Positions 47,240 to 58,778 of a stretch of DNA of 64,000 nucleotides are shown here, one piece after another. The stretch comes from Volvox africanus (Eukaryota; Chlorophyta; Chlorophyceae; Chlamydomonadales; Volvocaceae), in NCBI GenBank assembly GCA_030268105.1, contig BSDZ01000044.1, positions 124,001 through 188,000 on the forward strand. The letters are read 5' to 3'. The notes beneath the pieces are model-generated. The model was given only the letters and a program-made list of their open reading frames with translations. It was not told the DNA's origin and did no database searches. The translations under genes were made by a program, and so were the position numbers. The first letter of the stretch is position 1; each line of letters begins with the position of its first letter.

Positions 47240-49719
47240 TCACACCACCGCCAGCTGCAGGTCCCTGCATCCGCGGTCCACGGCATCCACCCACCCCTCA
47301 ATACCGGGGGAGTCCGGGAAGTACACGTTCTCGGTGATGCCAGCGGAGGCGCAGGCCTTTGCTGACGTGGAACCGATACAGGCGTTGACCTGTGTATTGC
47401 GTATGCGTGATGTTGTGGGAGGGGGGGGACGTGTTAAGACGAGGAGTGGGTTTAAAAAAGGATAAATCACGGACCCATGGGTCACAGAAAAGCCCTCACG
47501 GACGCAAATGAATGGGGGTGTTGGCGATATTGGTTTTGTGCTAACCAGAATGAGGTATTTGGTCTAAATCCTTAGTCCATCAAACAATTATCCCTAAGAG
47601 TGCCCTCCTAGGAATGGACCACCTTTCTTTCCCTCCTCACCTTTGAATTTGCCACCTCAAGCCCTGCCAGCCCCACCCAGGCCTTAACGGCACTGGGACT
47701 GCCGTACGTAACAACGTCAGCGGTCAGGGCTTCCCGCAACAGACTTTCCGGTACGGATCTGACGGGACCCTGTGTGTTTGTGTGCGTGTGTAAGAGAGTG
47801 TGTTTGAGAGGCCGACACTTCAGGTAACGAAGGAACTCTTTTTTAAGGAACGAGCGATACGGGAACCCAGAGGGCGGAAAGGAGACAACAACGAATTCAA
47901 ACACATATTCACAACTATTAACTAGAACTCTTAACTACAAGTACCGTCTCAACCATTATTTTCGCTGCCAAGCAGTGGAAGATGATGTTATGGATTCCGC
48001 GTACCAACATGAAGGGGGGGGGTTACAGAAAACAATTTCTTGAACAATTTAGTAAATCTAGTAAAAAACCTCATAAAGATGGTTTTATAAAGTTACTAGG
48101 CGAAAATTCAAAATTAAATTTTGAATATATTAATGTAAATGACGAGGGAAGAATTACCTTAAGTTCTGATTTAAAGAACCTGCTACAAATATTATTTTTC
48201 TTAATTAGACCCTAGAAGATTAATTTCAGAACATGCATTGCTGTGTAAAAACGTCGTACCGTGTTGTACGTGTTGATTCGGTGTACTTCAAACCCTGCCG
48301 CAGCAAGACTGTCCTGCAGATCCGTCGAAGCTTTTACTGAGGCCGGATACAGCACTCGCCCCGTACCTCCCGGGATGCGGGGCAACTCCGAACCCATCAC
48401 CTTTCCGAGCGCCTGTGTACGGACGAACAAGCGTGTTGGTTTTCAGTTCATGTCTCTCATGGTTTCGGCGCCTACCAGATCCACTCTAATTATCCACAGT
48501 TTTGCTCGGCCACCCTCTTCCTCCTCCCCGCCCCTTCTTCCCCCCCCAACACTTCTTCCCTCCCTCGCCCCCCTCCCCCTTCTTCCCCTCCGCCACAGCT
48601 CCTGGCCCCCGCCCCCTCCTACCTTGGATGGCACGTAGTCCGGTGTGATGCCTCCCTGGAGCAACACATCGCCAGTACCCCCACCTACCACCGCAGCGCG
48701 AACCTGTTCGGGAGAGGGCGAGGTGGATTGCAACCTGTACGGATGAGGGCTTCGAAGCTTCCACGGCTTCAAGAATATTGACCATCCGTCATCGCCTGCT
48801 GAGCTCAGCTACCTCCCCCGTTCCCTTCCCTGCCCTCCCTACCAACCCCTGCACGCAGCACCACCATACCATACATCACCAACATACCCTTCTCGACATT
48901 AACGTTTTCCATACCAACCAACAACCACAGCCCCAAAACCATTACTTGGAGTTTCCGAAGCCCCATTCGCAGCGGCTCCCACCGCCCACAGGCCCCTTTC
49001 CTACACCCCCTTTCCAGAACACGTCCCTACATCCCAAAAAGCCCTGTCCCCCATCCGCCCAAACGACCCACGGGTCACACCTTGGGTTTGCCGGCCTGCT
49101 CCCAGCCCTCCAGGAAAACGGCAGCGGCCTCCGGAGAAGTAATCGTTACCCAGTCGTACTGCTCAGCAGCCTCCGAGAGCAGGCTTGGCAGTAGAGCCCT
49201 GCGTATGTGTATGAACGCAGGTGGCTTGGGTGGTATCTTGCGGCATCTTTAGTGAGCAACTAGGGTTTTAACAACCTTTTCACACCCTATTACTTCTGCT
49301 TAAGCAGGAGAACTGAACGGCACATTAGGGAGTAGATTGGAAGCGAAAATGAAGAAAGGCAGAACCCAACCCTTCACATCTTTACCTATCAGGGCCGTCT
49401 GTGTGTTCGATGAGCGGCATTTCCAGGCAGGTGTAGCCCTTCCGACTCAGCGCGTCCCGCATCTTCTCGTTCTTTCCGGATTCACGGGTTAGTAGAACCT
49501 TACGGCGGGCCGGAGCACCACTGGCGAAAACGACGACGCGTCGGGACCGGCCTTGAAGGATGAGAGAGGAGGAAGTAAGATAATGAATACGATGACGTTA
49601 CGAGAAACGCCATAGTAGTCTTAGGATGTGAGTCGCGCATGCAGGCACTCACAAGCGGTTTGGCGACGTGCAAGCGCAGCGCCGCTCCACGTAGATTGAC
49701 GATACGACTGGAGTGCCAT
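47240..49719 (-). CDS. hemD: Plastid uroporphyrinogen-III synthase
   Basis: Cyclises hydroxymethylbilane with D-ring inversion, the branch step to chlorophyll, haem and sirohaem. Seven exons, in transcript order: 49653-49719, 49386-49551, 49081-49198, 48623-48703, 48260-48412, 47641-47769, 47240-47389; 287 residues, all phases consistent. The first exon (MALQSYRQSTWSGAALARRQ) looks like a plastid transit peptide. The enzyme begins RKVLLTRESGKNEKMRDALS and CLEMPLIEHTDGPDR. Then come YDWVTITSPEAAAVFLEGW, AAVVGGGTGDVLLQGG and VLYPASVKASTDLQDSLAAA followed by FEVHRINTYNT. ADVVTYGSPSAVKAWV and NACIGSTSAKACASAGIT finish the second domain. The family is poorly conserved in sequence, but the order of blocks and the two Ser-Pro turns fit well. 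The gene is divergent from the OTU1 gene, with 478 bp between starts. Confidence 0.92.
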
Positions 49720-50197
49720 GACCGTGCGCAATTGAGTAAATTGGAATTGGATCGAAGAAATCTCGCAAATTTTAATCACGTCCTCCCGATAATGTCGCTG
49801 TACGCAGCTTCACAAGATGGCAGCTTCCATAAGCTGCGGCTACAACTAGTCGTTGCGGCTACAAGAACAGGATACGTAACTGCTAATAAAAACTCAACGG
49901 ATCCGAGCTTCCGAAATCTTAAATATGAAGAGCAAACAAGGGCAATGTGTCCTCGACAAATTTGGATGTCGAGGAAGATAGATTTCGTACGCCGTACCAA
50001 GGAGTCCCATGGAATACTCGCAACCAAACAGCCACGATGCACCTTCACGTTAATGCTTCCGGGGAATTCAATTTTTTATCGTGTGTAAACTTTTGAGTTT
50101 GCGTATTCACCTAAGAGGTAGAGCCTTTTCAGCAAGGCATCACGTCATACCAATTTGGAGTTACACAAGCATACTTACAATTGCTACATCCTAACAA
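49720..50197. promoter_or_regulatory. Shared upstream region of hemD and OTU1-like gene
   Basis: A 478-bp gap between divergent starts. A plus-strand open frame crossing it (49639-50088) overlaps hemD exon 1 and has no family resemblance, so it is taken as chance. Confidence 0.5.
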
Positions 50198-53100
50198 ATG
50201 TCTTTAACGCTTAGATGCCGTGGACCCAGCGGGCAATGCACTTTGTCGGGTACGCTGACAGCTGACATCGTAAAGAGCCCGGGGCTGGGCGAAAACAGTG
50301 CCTAGGAGCATTTCCTTAAGAAATAAAGTACCGATACAAGGAAACGGTCAGGTGACATGAATGCCTGTCGTGTAACTGCCGGCATCATGTAGGCGTGGAC
50401 CCGGGCATGTCGACACAAGCTTTCCTCGACTTATTATCAGAAAAGACTGGTGTCTCGTCAGGCACAATTGAGATTCTGACGGGTTTCCCACCGAAAGCGA
50501 TACAGGTAAATGGATGGTACCTGCTTCCCTCTCATCTCATCTGACCCCTGGTATGAATTGCCACTTGCCGCAAGCCATCAAGGATCTGCTTAGGGCATTA
50601 TGTTCTGGAGAATACTACAACCATATTTCCCCCTCGCTTTCCTCAGCCCTCCCTCTGCCAGCCGAGCATCACAACGCGGTGATATTCTCCCAACATTATC
50701 TCCTCTGGCGTGCCACGCCCTCTTCCAGGGACCCTAAATTTTGTTTCTCTCATCCAAGAGTCAGCCCCACTTATTTTGAAACCCAAAGTACGGCCGTGTA
50801 ATGTAGTACACGGACCCCGGCCCATGCACAAACCCTAGTCAGTAACGTACGGGACTGTTGCAGCTCGTCCTCCATTCTTGGTTCTAGAGAGAATAAAGCT
50901 ATCGATTCGTCCCATTGCCCATTTGGTGGCTTTTTTGGTTTTGTGCATTTGTGTAAACATTTCCGTATCTTTATGTTTTCTTGTAACCCGCGTGCAGATC
51001 CCAACGGATGGAACGGTCTTCTCACTGTCGCTTGCAAATGGCGATACGTTGACCGTTAGGCAGAGTTCAACCGCCACCGCCACCGCAGCCGCGCCGGCAC
51101 CTCAGGCGCCGCCATCTGGGTCGGCGGTTGGGGCCTTGTCCAGTTCCGGAGCGCAACTGCAGGACGTACCTCAAGTACGACAATTTATGGCTGCCGTGGA
51201 TGACGAAACCATGAACGATTTAGTCACGACATCCGGCGCCCTTCCATTTCCCATCTAATCCTCCAACATACAACAAATCCATGTAGCGACATGTACTGTA
51301 CGGATGCCAGGGGGCAAACCCCAACCTCAACACGGGGTGTTTCGTTTTCGGACATCACCCGTACGGCACTTTACGGCACACCCCTTGCCTTAAGTTATCG
51401 TTCGTTCCCATGCCCCGTACCCCGGGCCCGCAATGCACGACATATGCAGGGGAGCGCCACTAGTACGGCAGCAACTATGCACGGCGACCCCTTGCCGTAC
51501 ATGGACGAAGATGAGATGCTGGCGCGGGCCATCGCGGCATCCCTGGAAGGCGCAGAGGCCGCAGCGGGACTCGTGGACGGGTCGGCGGGTCGGTCCAGCC
51601 AACAGCGGCAGCAGCAGCAGCGGGGGGCGGAGGACGAGGGAGTTAGCGGGAGAGCAGTGTCGAACGCACCGGCGGGGGGGGGTGAGTGTACGGGAGCTGG
51701 ATCCGGATCGGGATTCAGGAATTAGGAATTAGGAATTAGGGAGGGGAAGGAGGGTTACGCACCGGGTAAGGCTCTGAAGGGAGGGAGGGCATGATCAGTA
51801 GGGAGGGGCAGGGATGCGGGTGATTTCGCTGGCTGTTGGTGTTTGTTGCCTCCCAACCACCTCCCTTCACCTCCCTGGTTTCCGCCGCAGCTACAGCTCC
51901 GCAGTCGGCGCTCGTCCCGGGAGGCGAGGGGTCGTGTGTCGTACGGCGAGTAATCGATTCCGACAACAGCTGCTTGTTCAATGCGGTGGGGTACGTTATG
52001 GACCGCTCGCGAACCCGGGCAGATGATCTGAGGAAGGTGGGCCTGGGGGAGGGAGGGAGAGGGAGAGGGAGAGGGAGAGGGAGAGGGAGAGGGAGAGGGA
52101 GAGGGAGAGGGAGAGGGAGAGGGAGAGGGAGAGGGAGAGGGAGAGGGAGGGAGAGGGAGAGGGAGGGAGGGAGGGAGGGAGGGAGGGAGGGAGGGAGGGA
52201 GGGAGAGGGGGAGGGAGGGACAGGGAGGGAGGGACAGGGAGGGAGACAGGGAGGAGGGAGGTAAAGAGGGGGTTTGAGGGGGGGTGCGGGGGTGCGGGGG
52301 GTCACATCACCAGACAGGATGACTTCCACGTCGGCGATTGAGACAGCCAGACAAAGGGGACGGGAGGGGAGGAGGGGCGGAGGTCTCTCGGGGGCCGAAA
52401 CAGACGGCCATGTCAACATGGGCTGGGTGTAGGGGCTATGACTGAGCTTTACATATATCGACCTCCGTGCATTCCCGTTTTATCGGACCCAGGTGGTTGC
52501 CCAGGTGGTTGCTAATGACCCGTTTACATTCAACGACGGCTTTCTGGGAAAGAACGTTAACGAGTACTGCAGGTAGGGGGGACGTAGGGGGCGACGATGA
52601 GCTCATCCCCGGGGGGGGAGGTTTAAATCTTAGGGTTTTAAAGTTTCGCCCTTTTGAGATATATTACTAAGTATTTGTTCGTACTGGTACCCCTTGGATG
52701 CCGTATCTTTTGGTGCCTTTGATCGACTCACTTTGGGTTTGGATTTGTTGGCTGAATCCAATCTGTACGGCAGCTGGATCCAGCAGAAGGACAAATGGGG
52801 AGGCGCCATCGAGCTGTTCATTCTCTCTCAGCACTACGGGCGGGAGATTGCGGCGTTCGACATCCAAACCAAGAGATGCGACGTGTACGGGCAGGACAAG
52901 GGTCGGTACGGCAGTCCTAATCGGAGGGAGGGGAGATGGGGGAATGGGGGATGACGGTATAACCCACCTTTCATTACACATTTCCCCCCAATGCTGGTTT
53001 GCCATGGCTCGTTTCCCTCAAAGCGTGCCGTACACTCGGGCCCCTCACGCCCTCACGCCCTCACGTGTACATGAACGGATCAAACGAATGCGTTGACGTT

Positions 53101-54650
53101 GACGTTGTGGAACGAACCAGGTGGTGGACGAGATGCCAACGGCCATGGTGGCCTCCGGTTTGCGTCTTTCTCCCAAACCCCACCAACACACACAAAGACA
53201 CGCACACAAGCAAACACTTCACCTCTCTCTCTCTGGGAAAATCCCCCCCCAAATGCATGCACACACACAAACACACAAACACCTCCCCCAGGCTACGAGG
53301 AACGGGCTCTGTTGATGTACGACGGCCTCCATTACGACGCGATGGCGGTCGCTGCCTTTGAGGGAGCACCTGAGGAGCTGGACGTGACCATGTTCCGGCC
53401 TGGAGGTCGCGATGGGGGGGCCATCATGGCGGCGGCGGAGAAGCTGGTGGGGGAGGAGGTGGTGGGGGTTCGGGGGAGAGTGCGCGATGTGGGGGCCGCC
53501 TTAGTCGGGCTGTGCAGTGTGTTTCGAAAACATCCGAGGGTACCCGGTCCCCCCTCCCCCATGCAGCATCCTCATCACTCCCCCCCCAAATTTCCATTAC
53601 GCGCAGGTCAGAGACTTCACTCTCCTGTACACAAACCTCTCTCATCACCTGCTCCGCTCCCACCTCTCCCACCTACGCCATGCTTGCTTCCGGTTCGCTG
53701 GCATCACGTGCCATTACGTCCTGGTCCCCCCACCCACCCACCCCACCACTCACACTCGGGGGCGGGCAACCCGCGACTGCCTAGGAGTTCTGCCCCGGCG
53801 CGATACCCCCTCCCCCCTCCTCCCTCCATTCTGACGGCTCCCAAACCATATAGTTCTCAGCTGACGACTCCTCGCCCTCCGGCAATCTGCCCTCCTTTCC
53901 ACAAATTTCATTCGCCTTGGCCCTCACCTTGCTTGACAACTTTGTGGGCTACCCATGGGTGCCTCGCCCGTCCCCAAACACCGCTAAACTCTTACTTGGC
54001 CGGTGCGAATACAAGTCCTTACGCCAATTGTAGGGCTCCAAGATCACCCCCCCCTGCCATGGGATGGGATGGGGTTCTTGATGCCGTACAGTACATTTCA
54101 TGACACCTTCCGGTGGAAGACGACCACCATGGTCTCGGGCATGGGCTTCTGTTTTACCTGCCGTACAGGTTGCCGCCACACACGCCGCCCGTCAGTTCAC
54201 GGACAGAGCAAACTTCGGTTTGCGATGCGGGGTTTGTCAGATGGGGCTCAAGGTGGGTGGTGGTGTGTGTGTGTGTTTTGTGGGGTCGTACCGTGGGGTA
54301 TTGCTGGGGCTCTCTGCCGCGTCGGGCCTCTTCCGAGGTCACGAATACCTGGGGCGCGGTACAGCTTTTGAGGATCACTAACCAACCATCCACCATGATA
54401 CCACCAGAGGCGCCGCCAGGGAAGCGGGAGGGGGAGAGGGAGAGGGAGAGGGAGAGGGGCAGGGCGAGCCCTTCCCTCCCTTGAGCTCCTTGCCGTGTAT
54501 AGCTCCGCAACCCCCCCCTTTACCTCCCCGAATTCCCAGACGAACGGCGCTGTCTCTTGAGCCGCACTTGCTTGTCGCAATACCCAGGGCGAGAGGGAGG
54601 CGGTGGAGCATGCCAAAGCCACCGGCCACTCCAACTTCGCCGAGTACTAG
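50198..54650 (+). CDS. OTU1: OTU1/YOD1 deubiquitinase with an added ubiquitin-interacting motif
   Basis: OTU1 trims ubiquitin chains on Cdc48/p97 substrates in ER-associated degradation. Ten exons: 50198-50249, 50393-50505, 50998-51165, 51450-51681, 51891-52036, 52493-52572, 52774-52901, 53292-53458, 54169-54252, 54588-54650; about 410 residues. The ends of exons 3 and 8 have in-phase alternatives. N-terminal UBX-like fold: [17 protein letters not shown], then [19 protein letters not shown]. Exon 4 carries [18 protein letters not shown], a good ubiquitin-interacting motif not usual in OTU1. The OTU domain has the catalytic Asp and Cys in [16 protein letters not shown], then [17 protein letters not shown], and the catalytic His in [14 protein letters not shown]2H2 finger ends the protein ([11 protein letters not shown], then [17 protein letters not shown]). 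Confidence 0.95.
52046..52210. repeat. (GGGAGA)n and (GGGA)n tract
   Basis: Purine microsatellite in the OTU1 intron after exon 5. It is open on both strands but not coding. Confidence 0.95.
54338..54426 (-). mobile_element. 89-bp dispersed repeat, copy B
   Basis: Reverse-complement match to 24888-24976, in the intron between OTU1 exons 9 and 10. A GGGAGA tract starts at its end, mirroring the CCCTCT tract beside copy A. Confidence 0.85.
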
Positions 54651-55572
54651 CAGCAGCACCACCAACAGCAGCAGGAGCAGGACAGGAGCGCAAATTCGGG
54701 GACCTTTGCGGGGTCCTCGATGGGGAGGAGAAGAGGATACGGAAGGGGGAGGGAGGCAGGGAAAGGGAAGGGGGGAACAGATACGGGGAGAGAGGAAGGC
54801 GAAAGTACCCTCCTCTGGGTGCCTTGGGTTGTTAAATGGATGTGACTGCGGCGTACTTCATGTGCTCAGTCGGCGTACTTGGTCATAGGGCCCAAACCCT
54901 CGGGGCCGTTGACGATCAGTTCGTTGACTTGTCGGTATTACGCACATTGGGATTGTTGCCATCCTTTGGGGGTTTGTTTGGTGTGTTTGGGACAAGTGCG
55001 GATAAATGATGGGTGGGGTAAATGAGTGCGGTTTAGAACGATATGCGTGTGTGTTTCGCGAGGATGGGAGGACGACGTGGATGAATGAATTCATCGTGCG
55101 CCGTTTATCAATGAATGAATTTGAAAATACGTTCGTAACCAAGCGTTTTGCCGTACAGGTAACAAAGGTTCTCCAGATACGGATCGGAAGGGCATTTGTT
55201 AACCACCGAACCACCACCATTCAAGCCTCTCCAGCTGTCAGTGTAGGAGGGGGTATTGGTTTGAAGGCCTAGCATTCTCATTAACGTTCTCTAGACGTTA
55301 AAAACAATGATAAGATCACGGCGTGTGGTTATACCATGTCAGTCTGTTTGCATCCATCAGAGGAAATGCTTGGGGAATAAAAATATCATAATCAAAAAGG
55401 ACTAGTACATAAAAGATATCGTAAAATGTGAAAAATACGTAAAACTAACTCCGAGACCAACAATTCCGATCGCGGCTCCTAACTTCCAAGACCGTTGCAA
55501 AGAGTATAACACAGACACATGTTTATCATAAAATACCGATTTTTGTTTTACGTATCCATTAATTTGTTTTCA
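54651..55572. other. Intergenic region
   Basis: Between two plus-strand genes. No exon seen. It should hold the OTU1 3' UTR and the next promoter. Confidence 0.5.
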
Positions 55573-56805
55573 ATGGCTACTCTTCGCCAGAGCAGTTGCC
55601 GCCCTTTCGCCTCTGCTGCGACATCTTCTCATCGCCGCCTGCTGAGCGTTCGAGTCATGGCAACGAAAGATGTTTTCTCCGAGGAAAATAAGGTTAGTTT
55701 TGACGTGGTACTATACACAATCTATCATGTCTATCAAAAATGGAATATCGTTTCTGACCGGAATTGCCTACTACGGAATCATAGATACCGTGTCACCAGC
55801 AATCTCGCCAGTCATTTGGACACAAACATATCTCATTATGAGTTGTTGAAGTGTGTTGTACGTTTGAAGTGTGAAGTATCTGAAGACTCTTCAGACCTTG
55901 ACCAGCGGGTGTGTGTATCTGGGTGTCTGTGAATCCTAAGCCGATGAGACAGAGGATATCCTAACTGACACGCGGACAGATTCAGTTGAAGTCTGTGTGT
56001 GTTTTGAAGTCTGGATCCTCTTACGCGCTTGCAGGTCACGATCCGTATGGACGCTTCCAAGAATGGCTGTACGGGAATGTTTTGGCGGTCCCAGCCGGAG
56101 ATGAACGCCTCCGTCTCCGCCCCGGACTGGCCGCGTAACGGAGCTGTGTTCAAGGTGGGCGGCAGGGGAGGGGGGTCAGGATGAGAGGGCGACAGGGGAG
56201 GGGACGTTGAAAAAAAACCCGCATCCTGGTGCTGATACTGGAGGAGCGAGGACTAACCGGCAGGGTGAAAGATGGCCGACGTCGTCCAAAGGAGAGGAAG
56301 TAGAAACTGGAGGGACTAAAGGTTTTATCGCTAGGAGGTGGGGACAAAGGGGGAGGGGGTGATCTCTTGCCTGTGGATGGTTCCAGTCGGGTGAGCTGTG
56401 AGGTGTGAGCCTGTGACATCTAGGGCATTTCTCCAACTGAAGAGCCCGGTGACCGGCCCCGGTCTTGGTCCCCAGTCTCCAGTACCCCATCCTCTTTGTT
56501 CAACCTCCGCCGCCACCAGGTACGACAAGGCCGCCGCGACAAACCCAGTGACGACTTGAATGACCACACATGGCATGTGCCTCCCCCACCCTTCCCCCAA
56601 ACGTGCCCACGTATTTGGTCGCACAACCCTAAGCCCCAAGCTCCACTTCCCCTCTTCTGTTGTTCATCCCTAAGCCCCCCCGGCGCCCTCTCCTCGTCAG
56701 GGTTGGAGGAGTCAGGAGCACCCGGGCTGGGTGAAGGTGGACCACCCTAAGGAATACTGGCTCCCGATCCAACAGTACGGCAATGACGTGTGCCACTTCC
56801 AATGA
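55573..56805 (+). CDS. Small, probably plastid-targeted protein of unknown function
   Basis: Exons 55573-55692, 56035-56154 and 56701-56805 (TGA), all phase 0, give 114 residues. The first 30 or so residues (MATLRQSSCRPFASAATSSH then RRLLSVRV) have the Ser/Ala/Arg make-up of an algal plastid transit peptide. The mature part is compact and Trp-rich: VTIRMDASKNGCTGMFWRSQ, APDWPRNGAVFKGWRSQEHP and GWVKVDHPKEYWLPIQQYGN. The spacing of W, G and P recalls an SH3-like barrel, which is inference only. I do not recognise the family. Both introns have normal GT-AG ends, and the third exon joins without any frame slip, so coding status is good. Confidence 0.72.
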
Positions 56806-58778
56806 TATGAGAGAGTTATGATGTCATGATATCTGATTATGTGATAGAGATGCGTGTGTGTTTTTACTTTACTATTTGTTTGTTTTGAGGCCGTGAGGGA
56901 GGGGGAGGGGGCGAAGGATGCAAGGACGCGTCTGGTCTATACGTGTATGTACTTAGGGTTTACAGAGCGTGTGTGTGCTGAGGCTGTATGTAGCTACTAT
57001 TCTTAGGGTTTTAGCAGCTGTTTCCGGTAGACTTCTCTGGCTCCCGGCACTAAGCGGTTTTTTGTCGTTGACTGACGATGACTTTGGCAGTGCCAAACCA
57101 TACTCTGTGCATACTCTTCCCGGTCCCCTTACCCCTCTGCCAAACCTTTTTTATCTCAAAGCTTAGCCTCAGACTTTCTTGCTTTCCGATCTACAACAAT
57201 GGAAGAAGGAAAGCCTTCATGTGGGTCGTCATGGTAAAGAGCGTCAGATTTGTTGCTCCTGATTTAGTTGCATTGATTTCGTTGAGGCGCAAGGACCTTA
57301 CAACCGAGGCGAACAGTGTGATTCTGGTAGGTGAGAAATGAACAGTGTGATCCTCAGAAGAATGATGAAATGGTTCACAGAAGACATATTCCGTCGAGCT
57401 CCCGAGCATCGTACAGTGAGGTTCATATCATTGCCTCAATAATCGCCAATGGGCCGCCACATCTCATAACATCTTGAGCGTATATGCATGAAGAGTGGTT
57501 TGAAGCGGTCGTGCCGGTCGTGCCCTGACAAAGAGGATGCCGCTTCCAAGCGCGTCAAGTGCTTGCTGGCCACGATGCCAAGGATTTTCACTGGCAGCCA
57601 ACAAAGAAGGAATCGCCGAACACCATGATAGGGGGGGGAGATGGCCTGGGTACCATTGCCCTTGAACTGTCTTAACAACTACACATCTTATAAGAAGATT
57701 GCAATCCTGAGGAGACGTTCCCTGAGGTGGGGTATGAGGTCAGGTCAGGTGAGACTCTTCTGGATTTTCAAAATGTCGGTCCTCAGGTGTCTCCAGGACA
57801 TAATGTGACGTACGGTAGTGAAACCTAACTCTATACGATGAGTCAACACAATCTGTTTGCTTTAATGACCTCCCTGACCGCCCACATTGTAGTCCTCCTT
57901 CCCTCAGCAATCGTCACTGTAATAATGCGTGAATGCCTCAAATACCCACCATTTACCTCCACCTCCACTCCCACTCCCACTCCCTCACCATGTTATGTCA
58001 CCGCCGTACTGCTGTCAAATGGTGAGGGTGGAGATGGGGGAGTATATTTGACCCAACGTGCCGCACTTATGTGATGTTAACTTCTAATTTGCTAAATCAG
58101 TTATTCGTTGAAGTGATGCATTCACTGCCAGGAGAGGTACCCTCCTCCACCCCACCTCTTCTCTCTCCCTGAGCAAAGTGGCTTCATAGGGCCCTAGGGG
58201 CCACGTGACCAGTGCAAGAAGTTGGACGAGCATTCAAGCCAGCCCTAACCCAGAGGACTTAGGGTTACTGAGTCCCCCTCCCTCTCCCCCTCTTTCCGGC
58301 CCCCCTATAACACGACACACACACCATTAAGTAATTGCTCCCTCCCCCCTCAGGCCCCCCCCTGCCCCCCCTCAGGGCCCCCCCTCCCCCCCAAGGCCCT
58401 CGCTCTCTTTCACTCCTTTTCCCAACCTGCATACACACACGCAATTTCTTTTATTCGGCTCTTCGTTCAATTGCATGAAAATTACTCCATCTCCACCTTC
58501 GTCCTATTTCACTCACGTAGATCACTCCTACACCTCCCCCTAAAGAGGGATACACACACACACACAAGAAGCGCGCGAACACACAACTCCGCCATTGCCT
58601 CAGCGATGGCGTCATCTGTAAAAGCCAATACTTGCGTCCTTCCGAGTAGTTCGTACAATCCACCGTAATAGAAGTCGCTGCCGCCGACAATGACGACGAC
58701 ATCGCAGCTGTCAGTCTCATCCCCACAGCCGCCACCGCCATCCCCATGGTCCCTCCGCCATCTCCACCGTAAACGTCG
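56806..58778. other. Convergent intergenic region of 2 kb
   Basis: Holds the 3' flanks of the small plastid protein gene and of the minus-strand transporter. A TGTAA at about 57915 is too far from the stop to assign. C-rich tracts at 58260-58420. No exon seen. Confidence 0.5.

Noticed and set aside
49639..50088. A 149-residue plus-strand frame
   Set aside because: It overlaps hemD exon 1 on the opposite strand and the shared promoter gap; no conserved motif.
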